NCBI GenBank assembly: GCA_030267565.1
Contig: BRXU01000047.1
Span: 186,001-250,000, forward strand
Length of the DNA: 64,000 bases
Direction of reading: 5' to 3'
From: Pleodorina starrii
Lineage: Eukaryota; Chlorophyta; Chlorophyceae; Chlamydomonadales; Volvocaceae
Shown: piece by piece, positions 1-11,200 of the stretch
How positions within the stretch are numbered: position 1 is the stretch's first letter
How the letters are laid out: each line of letters starts with the position of its first letter
Translations under genes and position numbers: made by a program
Notes under the pieces: model-generated
What the model saw: only the letters and a program-made list of their open reading frames with translations
Database searches by the model: none
Told to the model about the DNA's origin: nothing

Positions 1-2702
1 GCCGCTGACGCTGGCTGTGGCTGCTGCTGCTGCTGTGTTCCCGTCAGCGCCAGGATGTACGACGCCAGGTCGGCCACGTGCAGGGTGGGCAGCACGTTGG
101 TTCCTCTGCCGTACACGAGCAGGGGGGGCCGGGTTGCACCGGCGGCTGGGCGGGTGGGCAGGCACTGCCAGGTCCAGGCGGCCTGAGGAGTGAGGACCGC
201 CAGTGCACCGCCATGGAGGGTGGGAGGGGAGGGGGGGGGAGGGGAGGGGAGGGGAGGGGAGGGGAGGGGAGGGGAGGGGAGGGGAGGGGAGGGGAGGGGA
301 GGGGAGGGGAGGGGAGGGGAGGGGAGGGGAGGGGAGGGGAGGGGAGGGGAGGGGAGGGGAGGGGAGGGGAGGGGAGGGGAGGGGAGGGGAGGGGAGGGGA
401 GGGGAGGGGAGGGGAGGGGTTTGTGGGAGGGGAGGGGAGGGGAGGTTGGGCGGTGCGGTGTTGGCTACAGACGGGTGGGGCTCCCGCGCTGAGGGGGGGC
501 GCGGTGTCGCGTCAAGGCGGGGGCAGCGGGGAGGGGAGGGGAGGGGAGGGGGGTGTTGATTCCCCGGGAGGGAGGGAGGATATGCGTGGTGGTGGTGGTG
601 GTGGCGCGACTCGACATGCGCACCTTGAATGCGGTGCAGAAGGTCAGGTCGTCCTCCCCCTCGCCATACAGCAGCCCCGGGCACACCACTGCCGTACGCA
701 GCCTTCCCCTGCGAGTGGCCCTCAGCACCAGGTGCTCCACAGCCAGGGCGGCGCGGGCAGAGGCGGCGGGGACCCTGCAGCGGGGGAGGGGGGAGGGGGG
801 AGTGATACGGTATGCTCCATTATAGAACATGTGAAATTGCGGGGGAGGGGGAGGGGGGAGAAGAGGAAGGGGAAGGGGAGGAGGAAGAGGAAGAACCGAC
901 GCTGAGGGAACCGAGGCGGGATGCGGAAAGCAGTCCGGATCGGAGCAGTCCAGGGAGGGAGGGGCGGGGAGGACCACCAGGGGGGGGGCGGAGGCGCATG
1001 ATGTGCGGCAAGGTTGCGAGCTAGAGCGGCAAGCAGCTACTCCCGTCGGCGGGGGTCAGGGAGAGAGGGAGAGTCGGGAATAGGGACGACGGGAGGTGCA
1101 TTTGGTTAGGGTGCAGTCGGGCCCTGACTCCGGGAGCCCCGGGTACCGGGGCACGGGAGGGAGTTTGCGACGCGGTGGCACCCGGATGGGCGGACTGACG
1201 GACTGGCTGCGGACTGACGGACCGCGGTCCCTCTCTCCCTCCACGTAAAGCTGCCCCCGCGCCGACCCTCGACAACCACAACCAGGCCGCCCCCCCTGGG
1301 CCACTGCAACCACACCTCCCTCCACCCCCCTTATCTCCCTGCCTCCCAGCCTCCCAGCCTTCAAGAGCCATCAACAGCCAACTGCGCCTCAGCTGGCTGC
1401 CTTTGGGCCCCGCCCTTCACTCCGACCCCTCTGCCCCCCCCACCTTTCCAAACGACCCGCGGGAGCAACCCCAAACTCCCAACCCAACCAAACTACGTCA
1501 GTCGGGCAACGCCGAACGCCCAACAACACGTAACGCTGCTCCGCCTCCCCATTTTTTCCCTTTCCAATCCCCCCGCAGGCCAAGCTCCCACAGGCACATT
1601 TCTCCAATAGTCCAGTCAGCCCCTCCCTCCCTCCCTCCTTCCCTCCCTCCTTCCTTCCCTCCCTCCCTAGCCGGTCGCCGCCCTCTTCGCGCTTCCGGCT
1701 GCGTCGCTGCGGGCTTCAACTTTGTTGGCCCCCTTCCCCCCGGCCCCCCTCTTTTCCGCACACCTTCTCGACACGTCCTCCGGCGCCCTGAACGTGGGGG
1801 CGATGCGCGGCGTGTTGGCGCTCCGAGCCAGCACATGTTCCAGGGGGGCACCGAACAGCGTCGCGATCGCCACCGCATCCCCCAGCGGCACCGCGTCACC
1901 AGCAGCCGCCTCCTCGCCGTCGCCCGAACCGGTGCCAGCACCCGAGCCGCTGCCAGTGCCGGTGCGGCCCCTCGCGCCAGCCCACGGCGAGTCGACAGCC
2001 CCATCACCACCTGCGGCTGCGGCTGCGGCGGCTGCGGCGGCAGCACCGGCGTCGTCGCCGCTCTCGCCCCCCGCGGCTCCGGCCCCCCACTCGCCACCGG
2101 GTGCTGCTGGCGCCCCCATGCTTGCCAGTGATGTGAAGACCGCTTCGGGGCTGGGGCGGGTGGCCGCCCACACGAGGGGGGAGGAAACCGCCACGAACGC
2201 CACCTCGCGGCCGCCGTACTGTGCAAAGGGGCGAAGGTGCAGGGAGGGGGAGTGGCGAGTGCGACAGCGTGGCCACGTACGTGCGTACGTACGTACATAC
2301 GTGCGGATGGATGGACCCGAAGGTCGTTGTGCGGCAGGTGCTAGGACACGGCCTGGGACTGCACACCGCCGAGATCGTGGGTCGGTCTGGTTGGCCCATG
2401 GATGCGGTCTCTGCCTCCCTGACCGAATGTCTTGCCTGTGAGGCTGAAGCCGACTCAGCCGACCTGAAGCTCCCGCTGCTGCGGCGCAGCTGACAAACCT
2501 GTCCTGCCCTGCCCCCCCCCCCGCAGCATCCCCGGATCTGAATCTGGATCTGGATCTGCTCGATGGATGGACTCACCGGTTGCTGGGCGAGCTGCACCAC
2601 GGCGTCCCGCGTTGCACGCTCGTTGCCCAGCAAGTCGTACACCACGACATCGGCGGTCAGCAGCAGCTGCCTGTGAGCCGCCGCCACGTCGCTGTCATCG
2701 GC
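1..2702 (-). CDS. AK7: Adenylate kinase 7-like protein, N-terminal Rossmann half (partial, 4 exons seen)
   Basis: AK7 is an axoneme-associated nucleotide kinase with an N-terminal NAD-epimerase-like domain, a C-terminal adenylate kinase and often a Dpy-30 motif. Exons in transcript order are 2577-2702, 1764-2218, 624-774 and 1-182, and phase is kept at each junction. They read through the family landmarks: a TADVVVYDLL strand, FVAVSSPLVWA (AK7 usually has LLSTVMTWA), the AVVCPGLLYGEGE segment, and GTNVLPTLHVADLA (GTNVIPTIHVLDLA in animals). The second exon carries an Ala/Gly-rich insert of about 100 residues that animals lack. The kinase domain would lie beyond the left edge. The 5' end is unresolved: the frame stays open upstream of 2702 without an ATG before a stop, so a further N-terminal exon is expected. 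The family is recognised by motif; the exon borders are inferred. Confidence 0.72.
226..419. repeat. (GGGGA)n pentanucleotide microsatellite
   Basis: About 190 bp of near-perfect GGGGA units on the plus strand, inside the intron between exons 1-182 and 624-774 of the minus-strand AK7-like gene, where the transcript carries (TCCCC)n. The runs of four G favour G-quadruplexes on the plus strand. All three plus frames are open here, which produces spurious Gly/Arg/Glu ORFs. Confidence 0.95.
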
Positions 2703-5294
2703 CTGCAGTGACCAGGTGCGATGCGTGGGCGATGAGGGGGCGTCGGCAAGGTTGCCGCGTATTGCGCGGCGTGGGGATGTCACGGCATCAGGGACAAGAC
2801 CCGACGACGAACGAAGTACGGCAGAGGTATGAGACCCCGACGGTGCACTATGTGCACACGTACCCGTACGATCGTAGTAACGGAAGGGGGCACATTAGCG
2901 CCAGTGAGTGCGACGCCAGAGACTGCATGGCCCGCGGCCTGCACGGATGTCGTCGACACGCAGTTTATGTTACTTCATAATCCACGCCCTCAGCGCCAAC
3001 ATGATATTTCAACGGAAGACGATGCTTCGGCGAAGTAATTGTTGTTGGAATTAGCTTACTTACTGCGAACGCCTTCGAAACGGACCTTCCAATGAAGCTA
3101 TCACATGGATATACAAATATATTTTTGGGCATGGCTTCTGGTTGCCAACAGCTTAAGGCAATGTTGAATGTGGCGTTTTCATTTTATTCCTTGCGTAAGG
3201 TAACTGCGTTCAATCAGCGTGCTGCAGCAAGCGTGGAATGCGGTTGAGACGGTTGACCTATCGTGTTCGCAAGCGTGTAAGGACTACAAGGAGTACGACG
3301 CTGTACAGAAGTTTTTCCCTCGATTTGCTCGGATCATCAAGCCACTCTCTCAAGTCAGTTCCTGATAAAATTTCGTTAACTCGTGAGCGTTCAGATACAA
3401 TGAACAGGCGAGCTGCATGACCACGATCGTCCCCAAGAGGCTTCACCAAGGAGCGGTTGATCAACACGCACACGTTCTTACCCGGCTATCATGCGCTCGA
3501 TGCCGGTGTCCTTTTGTAACCTATGCTTGACTGAAATCACGTCAACTGGTCCCGACCAAAGGCCCTACACTGGCAAGGAGAGCAAGGCGCCAGGGTTACG
3601 GTTAACCCCGCGCATCCTTCATCGGCGTACCCGAAACCCCGCTTGTGGCACTCGGCCTTGTGTGCCGCAGCTTCCTCGCAACAGACCGGCCCTCCCACCT
3701 TTTCGTCGACTACTTGCGGCGCCCGCAGCACCTCGGGGAGCGGTCCGGAAAGGCTGCGAGCCATAAGAGCCAGCGGCGGTATGACGGGCCGGCGACGGCG
3801 CTTCTGGTTAGCAGTGATCCCCCGCCAGTAACCCTCCCGCCAGTACCAGCCCACCCCCCCAAAGAGACAGTAGCGACCCGCCGATCCTTGTGCTTCTGCT
3901 GCTGCTACGTAGTCGCATGCCCCCTACATTTCATCAGTGGGCGCTACCTGCGGTCCCGCGCCACCACCGCCAGCTCCAGGCTCTACACGGTGGGCCGCCT
4001 CCCCCCGCCGCCACCAGCACCAGCAGCAGCATGGTGACGACCAGCAGCTGAGCCAGGTGGGAGCGAGGCGGGCGGGCGACCCACCAGCTAGCAGCACCAA
4101 GCCCATGGCCGCCACCGCTGTGGGACCAGGAGGCCGTATTTGGTATTACACACCTACCGGCATCTTTCCCCGCCGACCACCGGGCCAGCAGTTTCTTTCA
4201 CAAGGCACCCCTCTTAACATACGGACCGGAAACCAACCAGCACCACCACTACCACCACCACCACCGACTGCACCTACCGGGAGGCGCCGGCGCTCCGGCC
4301 GCCCCCGCCGTCGCTGTCCCCGCCCCCGGCGACCTCATCTTAGGAGGTTCCGGCAGCCGCAATGCGGCAATGCGGCGCACACATGACTGGCGGGGCGGGG
4401 ATAGACGGTTCAGTCGAACGGAAGGGAGGCGGAACGTGGAACACAGCGGTTGTCCATCAAGAGTGGCACGGGATCATCCCGTGCGCGTGCTCGCCGCGTC
4501 GGACTTCCAACGCGACGGCCAGCTCCTGAACTCGCATGCACCCGCTACTTTTCTGCGTTCCAGCGCTACTCCTCTCTCTATGCCCGGGGCGCCGATACCG
4601 TCCCCCGGGTCGTTCTGCCCGTCGTCTGTGCTGCTGCCATACCCAGGGCGAGGGGTGCTGTTGTCCTCGTAGTCTGGATCGCTTTCGGCCTTGAAGTGTG
4701 ACCATACTTATATAACAGCACACTGCCAAGCCGCGAGCTCACCGCGAGGCATGGTCCGGGTACTCGCCACCGCGCGCCTTCCAGCGCCGTTCTGTGGTGG
4801 CGAACCTATTCCATGCTATATCAGCTTCGTGAATAATTTGGCATAGTTCTTATAACTTCGCGGCTGGTATGTCTTGGGAGGGGGCCCGCGGCCGGACTAC
4901 TGAGTCTCCCGTTTTTCCTCATAACCTGCAAGTTGCGCAAATGGATGGAGGCAAGCTATAGGGAGCTTTACCGCTGTGTGCATGAGGTGCAGTGTCGCGA
5001 AAGCAGTTTCCGGGCGAGAAGGCTTGCGGTTCTGCCGCGCAGTTGCGCAAATATATCCTCTCTACTTGCAGCACTGCATACCCGGTCATTTGTATGTTTT
5101 CTACGAAAGGCGCGCTATAACGTGCCTTGGGAAGGGTTATCGTATTGCGTGTACGTAGCCCTGTCTATCTATCCGTGCTCATTTTCAAGTAACGCTCTAA
5201 TAACGCTCCAATGAACCTCAATTGGGCGCTCATGTAGACGCTCTTAGGTAGAGAACAGGAAAGGCCATGCAACTGTCGTTGGCCTTCAGCAGCA
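2703..5294. other. Intergenic region between divergent AK7-like and PIP kinase genes
   Basis: About 2.6 kb between two divergently read genes. It should hold the missing first exon(s) and promoter of the AK7-like gene and the promoter of the kinase gene. The part from about 2990 to 3500 is less GC-rich than the genes. Open frames here are short and none shows a recognisable domain. A minus-strand frame near 4487-4697 has an acidic, coding-like composition but no start and no neighbours that splice to it. Confidence 0.5.
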
Positions 5295-8200
5295 ATGGCC
5301 GAGGAAGAGTACCACCGGACCAAGCAGTTTGCCAACGGGGACATCTACAGCGGAACTTGGGCTCAATCCGGATTGGTAGGTTTGATTCTCGCTCCGTAAC
5401 TGTTCATCTGTGTTCCTGCGGCAGACACTGGATGATGCCAGAGGCAAGCAGCAGGTGGAACGACGAGCTAGGCCACCAGCTGATAGGAACGATTATCATT
5501 GTTGCGTCCAACAAAACAACATCGAAGTTTGGCGCGCGCGACTTCCTCAACGAACCTAACCCTTGCATCAGGGTTATACGAGGCGATCGCCCGTCCCTCG
5601 CCCTAACTAGAATCTTACCCCCAAATTGTGTGGTGGTACGCACGCCATCGGTCTTTTTCCTTCTTCCGGACAGCCTGACGGCGAGGGCAAGTACACGTGG
5701 CCGGACGGCAGCTCGTACGAGGGCAGCTGGAAGGTGCGAGCGGCTCCCGACCCGCGGCACTGCAGGAGACCGTGCATGAGCCCCCCCCAGCACAACACAC
5801 ACATGCACACATGAATTTGCTCCTTCCATCGTTTTACGCTCGGTAGCCGTATCCCGGGTCACACTGCAGTGCTGTGCAGCTCCTTTCCTTCGGTCCGCCC
5901 TCAGACACCACGCTTAAGCTAAACCAATCGCGCCGGGCAACAGCACATTCCCGCCCCTGCCGTACTGTGCCGCATCATGGACGTTGTTGCACACGCACGG
6001 CGCGTTGGGATATCTTGCACCCGGCCCTGCCCCTCTGTCGATTGCTCCCCTTGCCGCACAAATAGTACGGCACACACACGCCCCTGCCCTCCTTGGCTTT
6101 CACCCCACCCCACCTCACCTCGCCTTGCCTTCTCCTCCAAACACGTCCCCAACACTCCCTCGTCCTGCCCCCCCTGCGCTGCGCCCTGCAGGAAGGTGTA
6201 CGGCATGGCATCGGCAAATACACCTGGCCCAGCGGGGCGACCTACCATGGTGGGCGGGGGCCGGGGCGGGGCTCATGTGTGTGGGCCAGCCAGTCAGTCA
6301 GTCAGTCAGTCAGTCAGTCAGCCCGCTAGTCAGTCAGGGGTTTCAGCCGCATGCCGCGCTTCCCCCCTTCCACACACCCCCTTCCCCCGCTTCCCCCCCG
6401 GCCCCCTATCGCCCGCCCCCCCCTCGTGATCGCTCCCCAGGCGAGTGGCGCGACGGCTGTATGGCGGGTGTGGGCACCTGGGAGTCCCCCGACGGACTGT
6501 CCCGCTACCAGGGCGGCTGGCTGAGGGACACGAAACACGGACTGGGGAGGCAGGTGTACGCCAGTGGAGACGTGTACGAGGGGTGAGTGCCGTGCTGCAG
6601 GAAGTGGCAGGGTGGGCGGGTCGTGGGAGCGGCGCGACTGGGAGTTGAATCGGGGACTGGGGACCGGGGACTGGGGTGGGGAGAGCCCGGGGCAGGGGGG
6701 GACGCGGGTGTTGGCGATGCGGGCGAGGCGCGAGGCGGGTTGGAGGCAACGCCCGAGGGGCGGAACTGCGGGGGGCGGCGTTGCGATGAGTCCAGTGGAT
6801 GGGTGGGGGAGAGGGCGGGTTCAGGTGCCTCTGACTCCCCTCAAGGAAGGAAGGGCGGCTGCCCACCGCTGTTCGGCCCCCCCCCTGATGGTGTGCTACC
6901 GGTAATGTGATGTATTCCAGCACCGCCGCCTGGACTCCAAGGTGCGTGTCGGCTGCCCCAGCCCCAGCCCCAGCCCCACCCCCGCCGCCGCTGCGCAAGA
7001 GGTGAACGCACGGGTGGCTCCCCGGACCCCACCCCACCCCACCCTAACCCACCCTGCCTCCCCGCACCCTACCGGGCTCCCAACACGACTCCTTGCTGCT
7101 CCAGGAACCCTCTGCGGGCCCTACCCACGCCTCCCCCCCTGCCTCCCTCCCCCCCTCCAGTCTGTGGAAGCAGGGCCACCCGGGGGGCCCTGGCCGCTAC
7201 GTGTATTCGGATGGTAACGAGTACGACGGCGAGTGGCGGGGCGGGAGGATGCACGGACAGGGCACCTTTGTGTGGCGCAGCGGAGAGCGGTACGACGGAG
7301 AGTGGAAGGTGGGCGGGGGTGGGGTGGGCGGGGTGGGGCGGAGGAGAGGAGACAGGCGGGTGGGGAGGGAGGGAAGGCGGGAGGGGGCCAGGTCCAACCC
7401 GGTACGACCTGAGGTTGTGTTTGTGACTGTTCGTGTGTGTGTATATGTGTGCATGTGTGCCACATCGAAGAGATCACCGCACGGCACCTTATGCACAGGA
7501 ATCGTTTGTGGGGCGCAGCGCCCCGAAAGCGCCCAGTTCCCTCCCTGCCTCCCTCCCGCCCTCCCTGCCTCCCTGTAGTCGCGGGGCGTGTCGCACCGTG
7601 TGTTGCAATGCGGTGTGGTCGCTGTTGCCAGCGCCGTACCATGCCGTACCGTACCGTGCCACACACACACACGCAGCCCTGCACGCGCCCGGTCCTTCCA
7701 CCCCATCCCCCTCACCCCCCCCCACACACATACATACACACACGGGGAGGTCGTTGGCAGTCACGCGGCCTCGCTCCTCCCGCCCGGGTCGGTCCGCCAG
7801 CCGGTACCTCACCCCACCTCCCCCTCCCCTTTCCCTCCCCTCCCCTCACCCCGCCCGCCCCCCCAGGAGGGCCGCATGGACGGCGCCGGCCTCTTCACCG
7901 CCGCCGACGGCTCCACGTACGACGGCCGCTGGCGCCGCGGCCGCAAACACGGACTCGGTATCTTCCGACCCATTGGCCCCATGTCCCACCACCACCACCA
8001 CCAGCATCACCACCACCAGGCGGCAGCAGCAGCAGCAGCAGCAGCTGCCCCCGCCGCCGATGGTTCGTCCACCTTGAAGCCCACATCGGGGCCGGCGGGG
8101 CAGCGCCGCAGCTCCGGCGGTGCGACCTCCCGGGCCCTTTTCCTGCGCGTCAGCCTCAACGGCGCAGCCTCAGCCTCGACAGGCGCGTCGCCTCCGCCGC

Positions 8201-11200
8201 CTCCTCCGCTGCTGGCCACCTCGTCTACCCCGCTCGGCGGCTTGGCGGCTTGGGGCCCGCCGGGCGCGGTTGACCCGAGTAGCGGAGCCAGCGGCGGCCG
8301 CGGACCCATGGGTCACAAACTCCCGGTTGCGGAGTCCTTGATGGAGCCGTTGGATTCCGCAGTCAGGGTGAGGGGGAGGGTGAGGGGGAGGGGGAGGGGG
8401 AGGGGGAGGGGGAGGGGGAGGGGGAGGGGGAGGGGGAGGGGGAGGGGGAGGGGGAGGGGGAGGGGGAGGGGGAGGGGGAGGGGGAGGGGGAGGGGGAGGG
8501 GGAGGGGGAGGGGGAGGGGGAGGGGGAGGGGGAGGGGGAGGGGGAGGAGGGGGTTGGGGGGGGTGGCTGCGGAGGAGCGGGGCCCAAGCATGGCCAGTAA
8601 TCGCGTGGAGAAATGGAATGAAGAGGACCCATGGGTCAGTGACGGGGGTGGGTCCCGTGGGGCCGTAGGAGGGCAGGGAGAGGGTCGTTCCGGGGGGCGG
8701 TGAGGAACATTATGGGGACACGAGTGCAGTGAGGTAAGCAGGGAGGGAGGGTGAAAGGGGAGGGAGCAGGGAGGGAAGAATGACCGCAACGGGCAACGGA
8801 CGAAAGTGGGACGAGGGGAGGGGGGCGGCGGTGTGGGCGCGTGTGGGCGCGTGCGTCGACTGGCATCTGCCCGCCCTCCCCCACCCCACCCCCCCCGCCC
8901 CACCCCTCCCCCTCCCCTTCCCCCACACCGGTGCTCTCCCCCACCGCCCTCCCCTTCCCCTCCCCCACATGCCGCAGCACCCGCCGACCGCCGACCGCGC
9001 TGCAAACGGCGGCTCCACTCCCGAGTGGGGAGGAGGAGGAGGAGGCGGAGGAGGAGGAGGCGGAGGAGGAGGAGGAGGGAGCGTCACCGCCCATGTCATC
9101 TCCGCTGCTGCCGCGGGAATCATCCCCACCGGCTCGTCATCCGCCGCGGAGGATGGCGGCCTCTGGCCGGTGGGGTCGCTGGCGGCGGCGGCAACATTGC
9201 CTCTGCCGGCACCGACGCCGGTGCCAGCGGCGGCGGCGGCGGCAGCCACTATTTGGCGGGGCAAGTCCGGGTCGGGCGTTCTGGAGGGAGCCAGTGGGAG
9301 GGCTGCTGGCGGCGGCGGCGGCGGGAGCGGCGGCGGCGGCGGCGCCGCGTCGTCGTCGGGCAGCAAGCAGCTTGTGTTTGTACGGGTGTACGACAAGGGG
9401 CGGCTGCTTCGGGAGACGGCTCTGAGCGCGGACGAGTTGGATTCGCTGTTGCCGCCCCCGGGGGGTCTGGGGGTGGCGGCGGGGCGGGGGAAGGGCGCCA
9501 GGTGGGTGGGGGAGGTGGTGGGGGAGGAAGGTAGGAAGGCTCCTAAAGAGGGAGGGGGACGGGTCTGCGAGCCGTGCGTGCACATGCAGGGGGGCTGGGG
9601 GAGCTGAGGGGGTAGAGGGGAGGGGCGGCTGCACGGGGGGTGAGGGTGGGTGGGGGGGAGGGGGGCCTATCAATGCGTTCGGTTACTGGGTTGGTTGGTC
9701 AGGTCCAGGGGAGCCGCACACCGGGGGGGGGAGGTGGAGGGAGGTAGAGGGAGGGCAGGCATCTGTATAAAAGGCCCACGTGAGGAGTGGCTCGGGCGCT
9801 GTCGTACAGGCGCTGAGAACACACAGCTGCTGTGCACACACCTGCAGCAAAGCCGCAGTAAACCCCACCTCCCCTCCCGTTCTTATTACCCCCCCACCGC
9901 CGGTCTCACACTGCCTGCCCAGGCCGCTACGTGCGTAACCTGCCGCCGCCCGCTCTGCCCACCCTCCTTCCTCTGACTCCCTGACTCCCCTCCCTCCCTC
10001 CTTCCCTCTCTCCTCCCCTTCCCCCCCCCCAGGGACGACCGGGGCCCCAACCCCACCGGGCATTTGCTTCGCATGCTGCGCGGCGGGGCCCGGGTGGCTG
10101 CGGGCATGGGGGCGGGGGTGGGGGTGGGAGGCGGCATGCGGCCCCTACGACTGCGGGGCCACAATGGGGCGGCTGGCGGTGGGGCGGCTGGTGGTGCTGG
10201 CGGTGGTGGTGGTCCGCGGCCCCTGTTGGGTGATCCGGTGACCCGGGCGCACCCCTCCTACCCGCTCATGGTGGCTCTGCAGCTGGGCATTAGGTGAGGG
10301 GGAGGGAGGGAGGGGGGTTGGTGAGGGGGGGGGCGGGGTGGGGAGGCGGGAGGGGGAGTTTGCAGGCGTGTGTGTGGGGAGTGGGTACGTGGGTAACAGG
10401 TCCCAAGTCTGTAAGCAGTATAGGGCCGTGTGGATCTGTGGAGAGGTGTGGATGTGTGGCGAGCGGTGGGAAGGATGGGCGCACGGGGTTGGGGGATTGG
10501 GGGGTGGGGGGTTCTGTGAGATGGGTTAGGGGACGAACGTAGAAGCGTCGATACTGCGTTGGGGTAAAGGGAGGGGGGGAGGGGGAAGGCTGGTGTAGTC
10601 CGCCCCCTCGCCTCTCCCCCTCTCCTCCACGCCTGCGTCTCCTCAATGACTTGGGTTTAATGCCGTACATGGTTGAACCCCCGCTGCTCCCCCGCTGTCC
10701 CCTCCCTCCCCCCCCCCAGGTACAGTGTGGGTCGCATCAGCCACGAGCCCCTGCCTCGCAGCACCAGCACCGACGAATACGGACTGAGGGTGAGGGGGTG
10801 GAGGGTGGGGTGGGTGGGTGGGGGGGCGTGCGTGGCGGCGTGCGCGTGCATGGCGTCGCGTGGGGGTGTTCGAGTGCAGCGCAGTGCAACCGCTGCAGAC
10901 CTCCGCACTCCTTCCTGTCCTCATTCCGATACCCACCCGACCTGCCCTGCGAACAAAGACCAGCTCCGAACAGCTCCGCGCGCGGGTGTGTGTGTGTGTG
11001 AGGGAGCTCGGCGTCTTCCTTGTCTTCTTTGTGCACACCCGCACCCGCACCCGCACCCGCACCCGCACCCGCACCCGCACCCGCACCCGCACCCGCACCC
11101 GCACCCACACGGCCCAGCATTCGTTACCCCCCGGACCGCCCTCCGTGCCCCCCTTACCCCCGTGTCGTACGGCACGTACCCAGGTCCAGCAGGAGTTTCC

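Noticed and set aside
78..905. Gly/Arg/Glu-rich plus-strand ORFs over the left-end repeat
   Set aside because: They are open only because a 5-bp repeat has no stop in any frame; the real coding strand is minus (AK7-like exons on both sides of the repeat).
4487..4697. Acidic, coding-like minus-strand frame upstream of the kinase gene
   Set aside because: No start, no clear acceptor and no in-phase neighbour; noted only in the intergenic entry.
7588..8703. A 371-aa plus ORF ending in (Gly-Arg)n as a protein of its own
   Set aside because: Its useful part (7867-8367) is exon 6 of the kinase. The rest is intron on both sides, including the GGGGGA repeat.
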